Below, piece after piece: positions 25,983 to 35,700 of a stretch of 64,000 nucleotides of DNA; within the stretch, counting starts at the first letter, position 1; every line of letters begins with the position of its first letter. The translations under genes and the position numbers were made by a program. The stretch is from positions 1 to 64,000 of the forward strand of contig CAZPYA010000014.1 in NCBI GenBank assembly GCA_964590255.1, written 5' to 3'. This stretch comes from JAKIYB01 sp964590255 (GTDB lineage Bacteria; Armatimonadota; Hebobacteria; CAIYQO01). The notes under the pieces are model-generated. The model did no database searches. It was not told where the DNA came from and saw only the letters and a program-made list of their open reading frames with translations.

Positions 25983-28900
25983 ATGCGTCTACTCGCGTTG
26001 GTCCTGCTGGCAGCGGTGTTCTTGCCCGCCTTCGCCCAGAAAACCTTTACCATTACCGACTACACCGGCCGCGGCTTCGCGCCGGACCTGGTGACGTATA
26101 CGGTGAAGCTGAAGCCCGCCGAGGTGAAGAAGGCGCGGGTGTTCCGCAACGGGGAGCAGCCGGTGGCGGTGCAGGTGAGCGCCCCGGCGAAGGACGGCAC
26201 GGCGACGCTGAGCTTTGTGGCCGACGTGCCGCCGGGCGGCACGAGCCGCTACACGCTGACCGCCGACGCGAAGCCGGCGCCGGCCACCGCGCTAACAGTG
26301 GTAAAACAAGGCAACGCCCTTGATATCGCCAACGCGCTGCTGGCGGTGCGCGTGCCGCAGGGGAAGAAAACCTTCAACACGCCGGTGGCGGCGAATACGC
26401 TGCCCGCGCCGATGCTCGCCTTTCGCAGTGGTGGGGCAGCGGCGGCGTGGCTGGGCAGCGCCAAAGTGCTCACTGACCGCCCGGTGAAGGCGTGGCGCGC
26501 GGCGCTAGTCGAGCAAGGCCCGGTCTTTGCCACGGTACAGTATGAGATACAATACGCCGCAGGCGGCTATTATCGCTCGACGATCACCGTCATCGACGGC
26601 GTGCCGGTGGTGAAGGTGCTGGACGAATACGACCTGGGCAGCATCTCGCCGAAGGACGACCTGTGGGAGTTGTGCCTCACCGACGGCTGGACGCCGGACA
26701 TGGGTGAGACGGCGCAGACCTGGGGGAATGGCGGCGTGCGCGGCAGCCGCATCGACGCGTTGAAGTCCGTGGTGATAGGCGACAAAATCCAGCCGTATGG
26801 CGCGCTGGGCAGCGAGATGTCGCAGATCGGCCTGTGGAACGCGCAGGAGGCGAAGGACAACCCGGAAGATCACCGCATGGCCGGCGTGGTGCCGCTGCAC
26901 CACGGCAACTGGCGGCGCATCCAGCAGTTGCCGGTCGCGTATCCCGCCGACCGCGGGCGCATCGCCGTGCAGTTTCCCATGACGCGCAGCAATCCGCGTT
27001 CGGACACCAACCCCTTCTTCGTGGGCACGCATGAGGACCGCCTGCCCGTCTCCTACGCCCGCCGCGAGTGGGCGCTGGCGCTCGGACGCCCAGCGCTGGA
27101 GGTGAAGGCGAACTGGGGCACCGACGCCGTCGGCCCATTCTATCAGCTTCGCCTGCTCTACGGCGTCATCGGGTTGGACCGCTACAAGGATTACATTACA
27201 GACTGGCCGGATACCAACGCCGACTACCCGCGCGTCTTCCTGCGCAAGAGCGAGTTGCCGAAAATCAAAGACGCGCTGGCGAAAGACCCGGCGCTCTTCG
27301 ACCAGTTCAAAGGTCATTACTACTTCCGCGATCTCTCGCAGTTCTACAGTCTCACCGGTAACCCGGATGCGTTGAAGACACAGCATCCCTGGCCGCAGCA
27401 ACTGCAGGCATATATCCGCTACCTGATGAGCTGCCCCACGCCCAGCCACCACATGACGTTCGAGATGTTCGCCATGTTGCCGAAGATCGAGGACACGCTG
27501 GCGTGCCCGGATTTCAAAGCGGAAGATCGTAAACAGCTGCGCGCGCAACTGGCGGTGCTGGCCTACGAGATGCTGGAGCCGGACGCCATGGGCCACGGCA
27601 ACGGCGCGCACACCGGCAACCCGAACATGAGCATCGCCCGGCAGATGCCCGCGCTGGACCTGGTGGCGCTGCTGCCCGACCACCCGATGTATCCGCAATG
27701 GCGCGACTTCCTCGCCGAATACATGGTCTACAAGTTCGGCACCATGATGACCCCGGGCGGCGCGTGGTTCGAGCCGGGCGGCTACCAGATGTGGGCCTAC
27801 GGGCGCATGATCAACGCCATGAGCGGCGTGGAGACGATGCAGCCGAAGGCGACCGACCGGCTATACGCCTATCACACGGCGGGCATGGACTACCTGATGA
27901 ACCAGATCGCCCCGGTGGACGTGCGCTACGGTGCACGCATGCACCCGGGCTTCGGCAACAGCAGCCCAAACTATTTTGAAAACTACTTCGACGCGGCGAT
28001 GAATTTCGCCAACCGGAACCCGGAACTCGCCGGCAACCTGCTGTGGACGTATCACGCCAACGGCGCATTCCCCTACGAGATGAGCACGACGTTCAAGCCA
28101 TGGGTGCAGCCGAAGGAGCCGAAGCTGGTCAGCCGCAATTTCCCCGGCTTCGGCGTCATCTTCCGCGCCCACCAGGGGCCAGACGAGACGTATATGATGC
28201 TGCGCAGCGGCTACAGTTGGAGCCACTGGTACATCGACCAGGGCAACGTGGCGCTCTTCAGTAAAGGCGCCATCCTGCTGCCATACCAGCCGTTTGCCTA
28301 TTACGATAACAGCCCGAACCCTGATTACCCGCAATTCAACCTGGCGCGCTTCGGCGACACGAAGGCGCAGTTCCCCTACGGCTGGCCGGACAGCAACGTG
28401 CTGGACTACTACTTCGGCCAGCGCGTGCAATACGCCTGGGCCTCCACCGGCTACCCGGCGGGTGACCCGAAGGACGAATACGGCTGGGACCGCCAGATCG
28501 CCTTCATGGTTGGCAAAACAGCGAAGAGCCCGAACTACTTCGTCGTCCACGACACCTTCAATGGCAAGCCGATGCCCAACTGGCTGTATTTCAACCTGCT
28601 AGGGCGGAAGGGCGACATCGCGGTGAACGGGCAGACGATCAACGTGCGCACCGAGTTCCCCACCCAGCTTGACCTGCTCTTCGCCGGGGGCAAAGCGCTG
28701 GCGCCGGAGATGGCGGAAGACAACACGCCCACCAACTTCCAGGCCGGCCGCAGCGGGAAATTGTGGGCGGCACTGACAAAAGGCCAGCCGGTTTCGCCCA
28801 ACTGGAAGCGCAAGGACGGCACCCAGGCGACAAACGCCACTTCGCCCGACGGTTACCCCACCGAGATGCCCGCCTACGAGCAGCACGTGTTGCTGCGCCT

Positions 28901-29768
28901 GGCCGGCGAACAGGCGGACGACCGCTTCTGGGTGGCCTACCCCCGCGGCATTGGGGAAACCGCGCCGAAGGTGGAGCGGCTGGCCCCGAACGTGGTGAAG
29001 ATCACCCACGCCGAGGGCACGGATTACCTACTGATGGCTCCCAGCTATGACAAGTGGGAAGGCGAAGGCGTGGTGCTGGAAGGCTCTGCCGCCGCGGTGC
29101 GGGTGAGTCCGGGTGGCACGACCTGCGCGCTGATGAGCGGCGCCGGCCGCGTGGGGTATCAGGGGATGATGAATGTCGGCGTCGCGCCGTTCGAGAAGAC
29201 GATGACCGCGCCGCGCGGCAACGTGAGCACCGCCTTCAACCCCATCATGCTGCCCGACCCGGTACTGACCGGCCACGCCGACGTCGCCCCGGGCGTGAAG
29301 AAGGCGGATGACGGCAAGGGCACAGTGGAATATCTCGTCAACAGCGCCGTACCGGTGCGCTTCACCTCCGGCGACGTGACCTTCGACGCCCGCATGGGCA
29401 GCGTCATCCTCACCCCCGGCAAGGCGCGCTTCATCGTGCCCGGCGCGACATATGCCAAGCTCGTCGCCGGCACGAAAGGCATTCGCGGCTTCGGGCCGTT
29501 CGACATCACCATCACCGACACCGAACTGACCGGCACGGTGGAGGGCACGGCGCGCACACTGGTGGCCAGCCGTCCGCGTGGCATCCGCCGGCCCAGCTAC
29601 TACCTGGACGGCGTGCGCTGGCACGCGGCGTTCGAGGAAGAGTGGAACCGTCCGGTGGCGCAGATGAACCTGGCCTTCGGCTTCACCGACGGCAAACACG
29701 CCGTGAAAGTGGTCGAGTGGGCCTCGCCGTCGCTGCCGCCGGCGCCGACGCGAGCGGAGATCAAATGA
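25983..29768 (+). CDS. Giant secreted heparinase II/III-like protein, copy A
   Basis: 1261 residues with a signal peptide (MRLLALVLLAAVFLPAFAQ). An N-terminal beta-sandwich (about 20-300) opens ITDYTGRGFAPDLVTYTV. A helical toroid-like domain (about 410-690) has GNGAHTGNPNMSIARQMP and GAWFEPGGYQMWAYGRM. A heparinase II/III-like beta domain (from about 720) has GFGVIFRAHQGPDETYMML and SHWYIDQGNVALFSKG. More beta sandwiches follow to the end. The proteins at 32786-36277 and 38624-42388 share this plan. The fold order suggests a polysaccharide lyase, but the size is far beyond classical heparinases. The ATG follows GAGGAAGAGG. Its stop overlaps the URO-D start (ATGA). Confidence 0.75.
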   Translation: MRLLALVLLAAVFLPAFAQKTFTITDYTGRGFAPDLVTYTVKLKPAEVKKARVFRNGEQPVAVQVSAPAKDGTATLSFVADVPPGGTSRYTLTADAKPAPATALTVVKQGNALDIANALLAVRVPQGKKTFNTPVAANTLPAPMLAFRSGGAAAAWLGSAKVLTDRPVKAWRAALVEQGPVFATVQYEIQYAAGGYYRSTITVIDGVPVVKVLDEYDLGSISPKDDLWELCLTDGWTPDMGETAQTWGNGGVRGSRIDALKSVVIGDKIQPYGALGSEMSQIGLWNAQEAKDNPEDHRMAGVVPLHHGNWRRIQQLPVAYPADRGRIAVQFPMTRSNPRSDTNPFFVGTHEDRLPVSYARREWALALGRPALEVKANWGTDAVGPFYQLRLLYGVIGLDRYKDYITDWPDTNADYPRVFLRKSELPKIKDALAKDPALFDQFKGHYYFRDLSQFYSLTGNPDALKTQHPWPQQLQAYIRYLMSCPTPSHHMTFEMFAMLPKIEDTLACPDFKAEDRKQLRAQLAVLAYEMLEPDAMGHGNGAHTGNPNMSIARQMPALDLVALLPDHPMYPQWRDFLAEYMVYKFGTMMTPGGAWFEPGGYQMWAYGRMINAMSGVETMQPKATDRLYAYHTAGMDYLMNQIAPVDVRYGARMHPGFGNSSPNYFENYFDAAMNFANRNPELAGNLLWTYHANGAFPYEMSTTFKPWVQPKEPKLVSRNFPGFGVIFRAHQGPDETYMMLRSGYSWSHWYIDQGNVALFSKGAILLPYQPFAYYDNSPNPDYPQFNLARFGDTKAQFPYGWPDSNVLDYYFGQRVQYAWASTGYPAGDPKDEYGWDRQIAFMVGKTAKSPNYFVVHDTFNGKPMPNWLYFNLLGRKGDIAVNGQTINVRTEFPTQLDLLFAGGKALAPEMAEDNTPTNFQAGRSGKLWAALTKGQPVSPNWKRKDGTQATNATSPDGYPTEMPAYEQHVLLRLAGEQADDRFWVAYPRGIGETAPKVERLAPNVVKITHAEGTDYLLMAPSYDKWEGEGVVLEGSAAAVRVSPGGTTCALMSGAGRVGYQGMMNVGVAPFEKTMTAPRGNVSTAFNPIMLPDPVLTGHADVAPGVKKADDGKGTVEYLVNSAVPVRFTSGDVTFDARMGSVILTPGKARFIVPGATYAKLVAGTKGIRGFGPFDITITDTELTGTVEGTARTLVASRPRGIRRPSYYLDGVRWHAAFEEEWNRPVAQMNLAFGFTDGKHAVKVVEWASPSLPPAPTRAEIK

Positions 29769-30793
29769 CGACGAAACAACAGCTCGAAATTGCGCTGGAA
29801 GGGGGCACGCCGGACATCACCCCCTTCATCACCTACCTGTGCTTTGTGGACGACCTGCAGTCGGCGCGCTGGCAGCGGCTCATCGAGCGCGGGCTGGGCG
29901 TGTGCGAAAGCGCGGTCACCTTCCGCACCGTCGAACACGGCGTCACCGACGAAATGGCGGAGCGCGTGGAAGGCGGCACCACCTACCGCATACACACGCG
30001 CCATACACCGGTGGGCAGTATCCAGCAGGTGCACGCCAACGGCTGGCACGTCGAGGGCTTTGTCAAAACCCTCGCCGACTATACCGTGCTGCGCTGGATC
30101 GTTGAACACACCGAGGTGCTGCCCACCCGCGACGGCTACGACGAACTGGCCGAGACGTTGGGTGACCACGGGGTCATCACCGTGTATGCGGGCAAAACAC
30201 CGGCGATGCAGATCAATGTCAACATGGCGGGCACCGAGCGCTTCTGCGAAGACCTGGCGCTGGAAGTGCCGGAGCTATACGAACTGTACCATGCGATGTG
30301 TGCGCATTTCCGTGAGCGCATGCGGGTGATCGCCGCCGGGCCGGGGCGCTACGTGCGCTGGTTGGAAAACCTCTATGCCGAGATGCTCGGTCCCCGGCAT
30401 TATGCCGAACTGCTGGCGCCCGTTTATGCCGAGCACATCCAGCTGCTGGAGGCGGCGGGCAAGCGCGCGCTGGTGCACTACGACGGCAACCTGCGCGCGG
30501 TCGCGGAGGAAATCGCACGCACACCGCTGCCCATCATCGAGTCGCTCACCGAGCCGCCAGAAGGCGACCTGTGGTACGACGAGTGCCGGTCGCTGTGGCC
30601 GGACAAAGTATTCTGGGGCAACCTGAACCTGCATCTCTACGCTTTGCCGCCCGACCAGCTTCGCGCGGAGATCATCGCCAAGCGCGAACGCGCCGGCAAG
30701 CGCGGCTTGGCCTTCGAAATCGCCGAAGACCTGCCCGCGAACTGGGAAGCGGCCATCCCGGTGATCCTCGACACGCTGCGGGAGTTGGGATGA
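29765..30793 (+). CDS. URO-D family protein, copy 3 (degenerate metal motif)
   Basis: 342 residues, starting MTTKQQLEIALEGGTPDITPF, typical of the superfamily. The place of HxCG is taken by LVHYDGNLRAVAEE (about 236-249), with Asp instead of Cys, and the end has KVFWGNLNLHLYALPP. The ATG overlaps the stop of the giant heparinase-like gene (ATGA), with GCGGAG before it, so the two are translationally coupled. The coupling implies a shared substrate pathway although one protein is secreted and the other cytoplasmic. Confidence 0.8.
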   Translation: MTTKQQLEIALEGGTPDITPFITYLCFVDDLQSARWQRLIERGLGVCESAVTFRTVEHGVTDEMAERVEGGTTYRIHTRHTPVGSIQQVHANGWHVEGFVKTLADYTVLRWIVEHTEVLPTRDGYDELAETLGDHGVITVYAGKTPAMQINVNMAGTERFCEDLALEVPELYELYHAMCAHFRERMRVIAAGPGRYVRWLENLYAEMLGPRHYAELLAPVYAEHIQLLEAAGKRALVHYDGNLRAVAEEIARTPLPIIESLTEPPEGDLWYDECRSLWPDKVFWGNLNLHLYALPPDQLRAEIIAKRERAGKRGLAFEIAEDLPANWEAAIPVILDTLRELG

Positions 30794-30819
30794 ATGACAA
30801 CATTCACGCCGGTTCCGAG

Positions 30820-30848
30820 GTGACGCTCAGAGCCGAGGGTGGTATAAT
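30820..30848 (+). promoter_or_regulatory. Promoter of gatC (extended -10)
   Basis: TGGTATAAT at 30840-30848 is an extended -10 element; GTGACG at 30820-30825 is a plausible -35 with a 17-nt spacer. It starts 25 nt before the gatC ATG. Confidence 0.6.
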
Positions 30849-30872
30849 ACCCACGCCTGAAAGGAACCTGCC

Positions 30873-31157
30873 ATGCGCTTATCCCGCGATGAGATTGACC
30901 ATGTGGCCTTGCTGGGCCGGTTGAAGCTGACAGAGGAGGAGACGGAGCGTTTTACCGGGCAGCTCAACTCCATCCTCGAGCATTTCGAGGCGCTGAAAGA
31001 GGCGGATACCAGCGGCATCGACGCCACCCAGGCGGTGCCGATGACAAACGTGTTGCGGCCAGATATCGAGCGCCCGGCTTTCACTCCCGACGAGGCGCTG
31101 GCAAACGCGCCGGAGCGGGTGGACGATATGTTCAAGGTGCCGCGGGTGGTGGAGTAA
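30873..31157 (+). CDS. gatC: Aspartyl/glutamyl-tRNA(Asn/Gln) amidotransferase subunit C
   Basis: 94 residues, normal length. Family signatures: LSRDEIDHVALLGRLKLTEEE at the N-terminus, LNSILEHFEALKEADTSG, and the C-terminal LRPDIERPAFTPDEALANAP. GatC stabilises GatA in the complex that converts mischarged Glu-tRNA(Gln)/Asp-tRNA(Asn). AAAGGAA lies before the ATG and it has its own promoter. gatA and gatB are not in the window, so the gene is separated from its partners here. Confidence 0.96.
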   Translation: MRLSRDEIDHVALLGRLKLTEEETERFTGQLNSILEHFEALKEADTSGIDATQAVPMTNVLRPDIERPAFTPDEALANAPERVDDMFKVPRVVE

Positions 31158-31163
31158 CACGAC

Positions 31164-31275
31164 ACCCTCATCCTCCCCGGCCCTCCTGCTCCCCAAGGAG
31201 AAGGAGGGAGCGATCCAATAGATTATCCCTTCATCTATTCCCCCTCTCCTCGGAGAGAGGGACCAGGGGTGAGGG
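31164..31275. repeat. G/C-rich modular repeats (paired)
   Basis: A unit at about 31165-31212 (tcctccccggccctcctgctcccc and ggagaaggaggg) and a second at about 31236-31275 (ccctctcctcggagagaggg) surround a short A/T-rich stretch. The last G-rich run lies just before the next start codon and may serve as its ribosome site. Confidence 0.65.
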
Positions 31276-31280
31276 GGCGT

Positions 31281-32411
31281 ATGACGAAAGGCCTCGGCAT
31301 GTCTACCTCGACCTATTCTCTCGATGACCTGATCGCCATGCTCCAGCCGGATGTGCAGGCGCTGGAGGACGGACGGCGGCGAATGATCGACGTGTGGCAC
31401 GGCCGGCCGACGGACAGCCTGCCGATCCTCTTCGGCGTGGGCGCGCCGGAGGGCGTGACGGGCGGCGGGGACATGGTCCGGCATTTTACCGACGATGAGC
31501 AGATGCTCTACGATACCGTGGTGGGGTTGCTGGGCGCGGCGCGGGCGGGATCGGACATTCAGCTCACTATCCGCGCCAACACCGGCACCGGCACCTTCGC
31601 CACCGCCGCCGGCTGCGAGTTGCTGCCTTCTGAGTTTGCCTTGCCGTGGACTACGCACGTGAGTCGCGCGGCGCTGGAAGCCTTTCATCCCGAGGAGATG
31701 AACCTGGCGGAAGCGGGCATCTTCCCGCGCGTGAAGCGGCTGTATGCCTACTTCCGGTCGAAATTGCCGGCGTGCGTGCATCTCTTCTGCGCCGACTCGC
31801 AGAGCCCGTTCGACCTGGCGCACCTGCTCTACGGCGACCCGATTTTCTACGATATGTATGATGACCCCGACTTCGTGCATGCGCTGCTGCGCAAGGCGAC
31901 CTACCTCTATATCGAGGGGACGAAGCTCATCAAAGGATGGATGGGCGAACCGCTGGACGGCGGGTATCACTGGGGCATGGCGGTGGCAAACGGCGGCACG
32001 CGCAGTTGCGAGGATACCCCCACGTTGTTAAACGAGGAGGCTATCGCCGAGTTCGTGCATCCCTACCGCGCGCAGGGGTTGGCGCCCTTCGGCGGCGGAT
32101 TCGTCCACTATTGCGGCGACAACGCCCACCTCTACCGCGACGTGCTCAGCGAACCCATGGTGAACGGCCTGAACTTCGGCAACCCGGAGCGCCACGACAT
32201 GGGCCAGGTGATCGCCGACCTGATTGCCGCCGGCAAGTGCTACTGGGGCAGCATACCCCGCGACGACGACGAGACGCTGGAGGCCTACTTCGCCCGCGTC
32301 ATCGGCTACACCCAGGGCACCCGCACCGGCCTCATCTTCACGCCCAGCCTGCGCGGCGACGAGTGGAACGAGCCCGAGCGCGTGGTGGGGGTATGGCGGG
32401 AGTTGCAGTAG
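31281..32411 (+). CDS. URO-D family protein, copy 4 (HxCG motif kept)
   Basis: 376 residues from the ATG at 31281; an ATG at 31299 with GAAAGG upstream is an equal alternative. The metal motif HxCG is present in GGGFVHYCGDNAHLY, and KCYWGSIPRDDDETLEAYFARV lies near the C-terminus. An internal CADSQSPFDLAHLLYG resembles the substrate-pocket region of the family. It stands alone between gatC and the second heparinase-like gene. The upstream ribosome site seems supplied by an interspersed repeat. Function unknown; the kept motif makes it, with copy 2, the best candidate for metal-dependent methyl transfer. Confidence 0.8.
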   Translation: MTKGLGMSTSTYSLDDLIAMLQPDVQALEDGRRRMIDVWHGRPTDSLPILFGVGAPEGVTGGGDMVRHFTDDEQMLYDTVVGLLGAARAGSDIQLTIRANTGTGTFATAAGCELLPSEFALPWTTHVSRAALEAFHPEEMNLAEAGIFPRVKRLYAYFRSKLPACVHLFCADSQSPFDLAHLLYGDPIFYDMYDDPDFVHALLRKATYLYIEGTKLIKGWMGEPLDGGYHWGMAVANGGTRSCEDTPTLLNEEAIAEFVHPYRAQGLAPFGGGFVHYCGDNAHLYRDVLSEPMVNGLNFGNPERHDMGQVIADLIAAGKCYWGSIPRDDDETLEAYFARVIGYTQGTRTGLIFTPSLRGDEWNEPERVVGVWRELQ

Positions 32412-32481
32412 GGGTCTCGCTCCCATATCCTCGTGCTCGTACGCGACTGCGTCTCGACCTTACGCAAGCGCACCGTGCTAT

Positions 32482-32503
32482 CTGGCAGGTGAGACGCTGC
32501 CAG
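32482..32503 (+). terminator. Weak hairpin after the URO-D gene
   Basis: ctggcag at 32482-32488 pairs with ctgccag at 32497-32503 across an 8-nt loop. No T-run follows. It may end or protect the transcript. Confidence 0.3.
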
Positions 32504-32525
32504 GCCTAACATTCACTCGTTACCA

Positions 32526-32703
32526 GTGTGCCTACTCGGCCCCCCTCCCCGGCCCTCCCCCCGTGCCCTCACGTGCACAGGGGGAGGGAGTGTCTGGAGC
32601 TTCTCCCTCCCCCTGTTCGCGGGCGAAGTCGGAGCACAGCAGAGATCCCGATGGAATCGGGGCAGAGAGAACGGGGGGAGGGCCGGGGAGGGGGACCGAT
32701 TAG
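32526..32703. repeat. Inverted pair of G/C-rich modular repeats
   Basis: The left unit has the core gtgccctcacgtgcacag with outer end tactcggccccc; the right unit is reversed with outer end gggggaccgatt. About 60 nt lie between. It fills most of 32412-32785, which otherwise shows no gene. Confidence 0.75.
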
Positions 32704-32785
32704 CCGCTCCGAGTGGATGATTCCGGCAGGAATCCCCACCCCCGCACCGAATTACCATCCTTATCCTCTTCAAAGGAGCATCCGC

Positions 32786-35700
32786 ATGAAAGCATTCCTG
32801 ATGGCGTGTCTTCTCCTCCTGGCGCTGGGCGTGGTGGCGGCCGAACGGCAGATCGTGCTGCGCGAGTATTTGAACCAGGGGTGGACGAATGAGCTGGTCA
32901 CCTATCCCTTCACCGCGAAAAATGGGAAGTGTCACACAGACTCGGTGGCGCTGGCCGGACCGAAGGGGCCGCAGGCGGTGCAACTCTCCGATGTTGAACT
33001 GTATCCGAAGTCGCGTTTCATCAAATCGGCGAAGCTCTCCTTCATCGCCGACCTGGCACCGCTGGGCACGAGCATTTATACGGTGTCCTATAACAAAAAA
33101 ACCGTCAAAGCGGCAAAGCCATCATCTGATCTCGCGGTGGTGAAGCTGCCGGACGCGGTGGAGATGCGCACGTCGAAATTCGGGCTGCGGATGCCGTTGG
33201 GCACGAAGACCTTCCAACCGCCCATCGACCCCGCGCAGGCGCCGGCGCCGGTGCAGGCCATGTTCCTGGGCGCCAGCGAGTTCAGCGGCAGCCAGCTCAT
33301 CGGCGCGTCGAAGATCAGTGCCTTCGCCGGCACGCTTACCGCCACCGGACCCGTCTACGCCGAGTTGGCGCTGCGCTACACGTATGAGGATGCCTCAACG
33401 CTGACTATCACCGCGCGGCTGGCCGCCGGCGACAGCCAGGCGTTGTGGGCCACGGACGCCAGCGGCGACCAGCCGGACGACGGATGGCAGTTGACGCTGT
33501 TCAAGGCCGGCGAGGCGGTGCGCCTGCCGTGGGTGGGCGAATTCGGCAACCTGAACAAGTGGGGCAAGCTAAACGAAAAAGCGGAAGCGGCCCTGGAGAA
33601 GGAGCCCGCCGGCGACATCACCCGCCTCACCCCGTGGGGCGACTGGTGGGACGGCACCACGCAGTTGGAGTGGACCTTCAAAACGCCGGAGGGACGCGAG
33701 TGGCTGAAAGCGAGCAGCCGTGACGCCGGCGCGTGGGTGGAGCCATTGGCCCCCGGCACGTTGCGCGACTGGGGCGGCTGGGCGAAGAAGCTGTTACCGC
33801 TGCGCAAGCTGGAGGATGGCCGCATCGTGCTGCACGTGAATAACGCCCACGGCGCGCGCAAGTGGGCGCTGGGCGGCGCGCAGCCGGGCGTGGGCCACCG
33901 GCTGGACACCGTGAAAGACTATGTGCTGAGCTGGCCACAGGACGCCGGCACCCACCCGCACATGTTTATGACGAAACAGGAGATTGAGGAGGCGCGGCAG
34001 CGCCACCAGCCGCTGGACCAGGCGCAGTTGGGCTACTTGAAGCAATACTGGTCGGGCGGCATGTATAAATCCGGCGACGGCTATATCCCCGCCTATCATG
34101 ACACCATGGCGCTGGGCGCCTACCTGCTCACCGGCGACCCGGAAATCGCGAAGCAGGCGAAGGTCTACGAGCGTCTGAAAAACCATATGATGATCCAGGG
34201 CAAGTTCGACACCATGCGCTACATGTGCCTGGTGACGGAATATTACGACACGCTCATCGACGACCCGATCACCCCGGAGACGGAGCGGGAAAGCCTGCGC
34301 GCGTTGTTCGCCTACCTCGGTTATAAGATGTCCGATCCGCTCACCTGGTCGTGCGAGCGCGGCTACCGCAGCTACAACCTGAATATGAGCGTGGCCAACG
34401 TGCTGAACCTGGGCATGATCGCCGCGGCCATCCCCACCCACCCGAAGGCGAAAGAGTGGGCGAAGCCGGCCTTCGCGATGCTGAATGACATCCTCAACGA
34501 AGTCGGCCCCGCCGGCGAGTTCCCGGAGAGCGTGACGAACTATGCCGGCGTCACCACCAGCTCGCTACTGGCTTTTGCCATCGCGGCGAAGAACGCCGGC
34601 CTGGGGGATTACGTCAATGACCCGCGCATGAAGCGGCTGCTGCTGTGGCACACGAAGCAATACACGCCTATCGACCTGCGCAGCGGCGGCGACCGCAAGG
34701 CGGGTTTCCGCGGGCTGCCGCCGCACGGCCGCGCCGGCGCCGGCCAGCGCGAGAGCATGGCGGGCGTAATGGCGCGCGCCACGAAAGACAGCGACCCGCA
34801 ATACGCGAAAGAGCTGCAGTGGGCCTGGTTGCAGTCCGGCGCCCCCACCCTCTTCCACGACTCGCGCATGGGCGGACTGGAATACCTGTATCTGGACAAA
34901 AGCCTGCCGGCGGCGCAGCCGGCATGGGGCAGCGAGGTCTACCCGCTGTCCAGTGTGATGCTGCGGCACGGGCTGGGCACGCCCGACGAGCATCAGGTGA
35001 ACCTGGTCTGCGGCGATTTCTCCCATGCCATCTTCCCCGGCGAGGGTGGCGCTTTTGCCGGCATCTGGAGCTACGGGGTGCCCGTTTCCACCACCTTCGC
35101 CGGCGGTTACTCGGAGCGCGACGAGGTGCTGATGAGCCGAGTGTGCATCGCCCGCGGCGCAGGTACCGAGGCCGAGCGCAAGGCGCTGTCCGGCTATTGC
35201 GGCTTCCCCTACAACCTGGAGGAGTCGTCCACCGGCAAGCGCGTGGTGAAAGACACCATCGAGTTGGGCGGCCGGGACGGCATCATCAACGTCAGCGCCT
35301 TCTCCACGCTGCCGCGGCAGGACTACGCGGCGGTGGATATCGGCATGCGCTACCCCCGCGGCACCGGCTGGGCGCCGGTGACGAACCTGCCCGACTGGCC
35401 GGCGATGGCGAAGGGCAAGGCGCCGGTGGACTGGCGGCGGCAGACGCTGTTCCTGAAGGACGACGACCCCGCCGGTCCGGCCTACCTGCTGCTGCGCGAC
35501 ACGGTGATGGGCCAGCAGCCGACAATGTGGCAAATGTGGACGATCTCGGAGACTATCGATACCCCCGATAAGGTGAAGGACGTGGCGGCGGTACTGGCGA
35601 GCAAGCCGGGGAACAAAATCCTGCCCGCGCGCGCGTTGACGGGCGACCGCTTTACCGCCATCGGGCAGTTCGGCGTGGATGTCGAATACTTCATCGCCAG

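Noticed and set aside
32528..32785. N-terminal extension of giant protein copy B
   Set aside because: The added codons read modular repeats; the signal peptide and ribosome site place the start at 32786.
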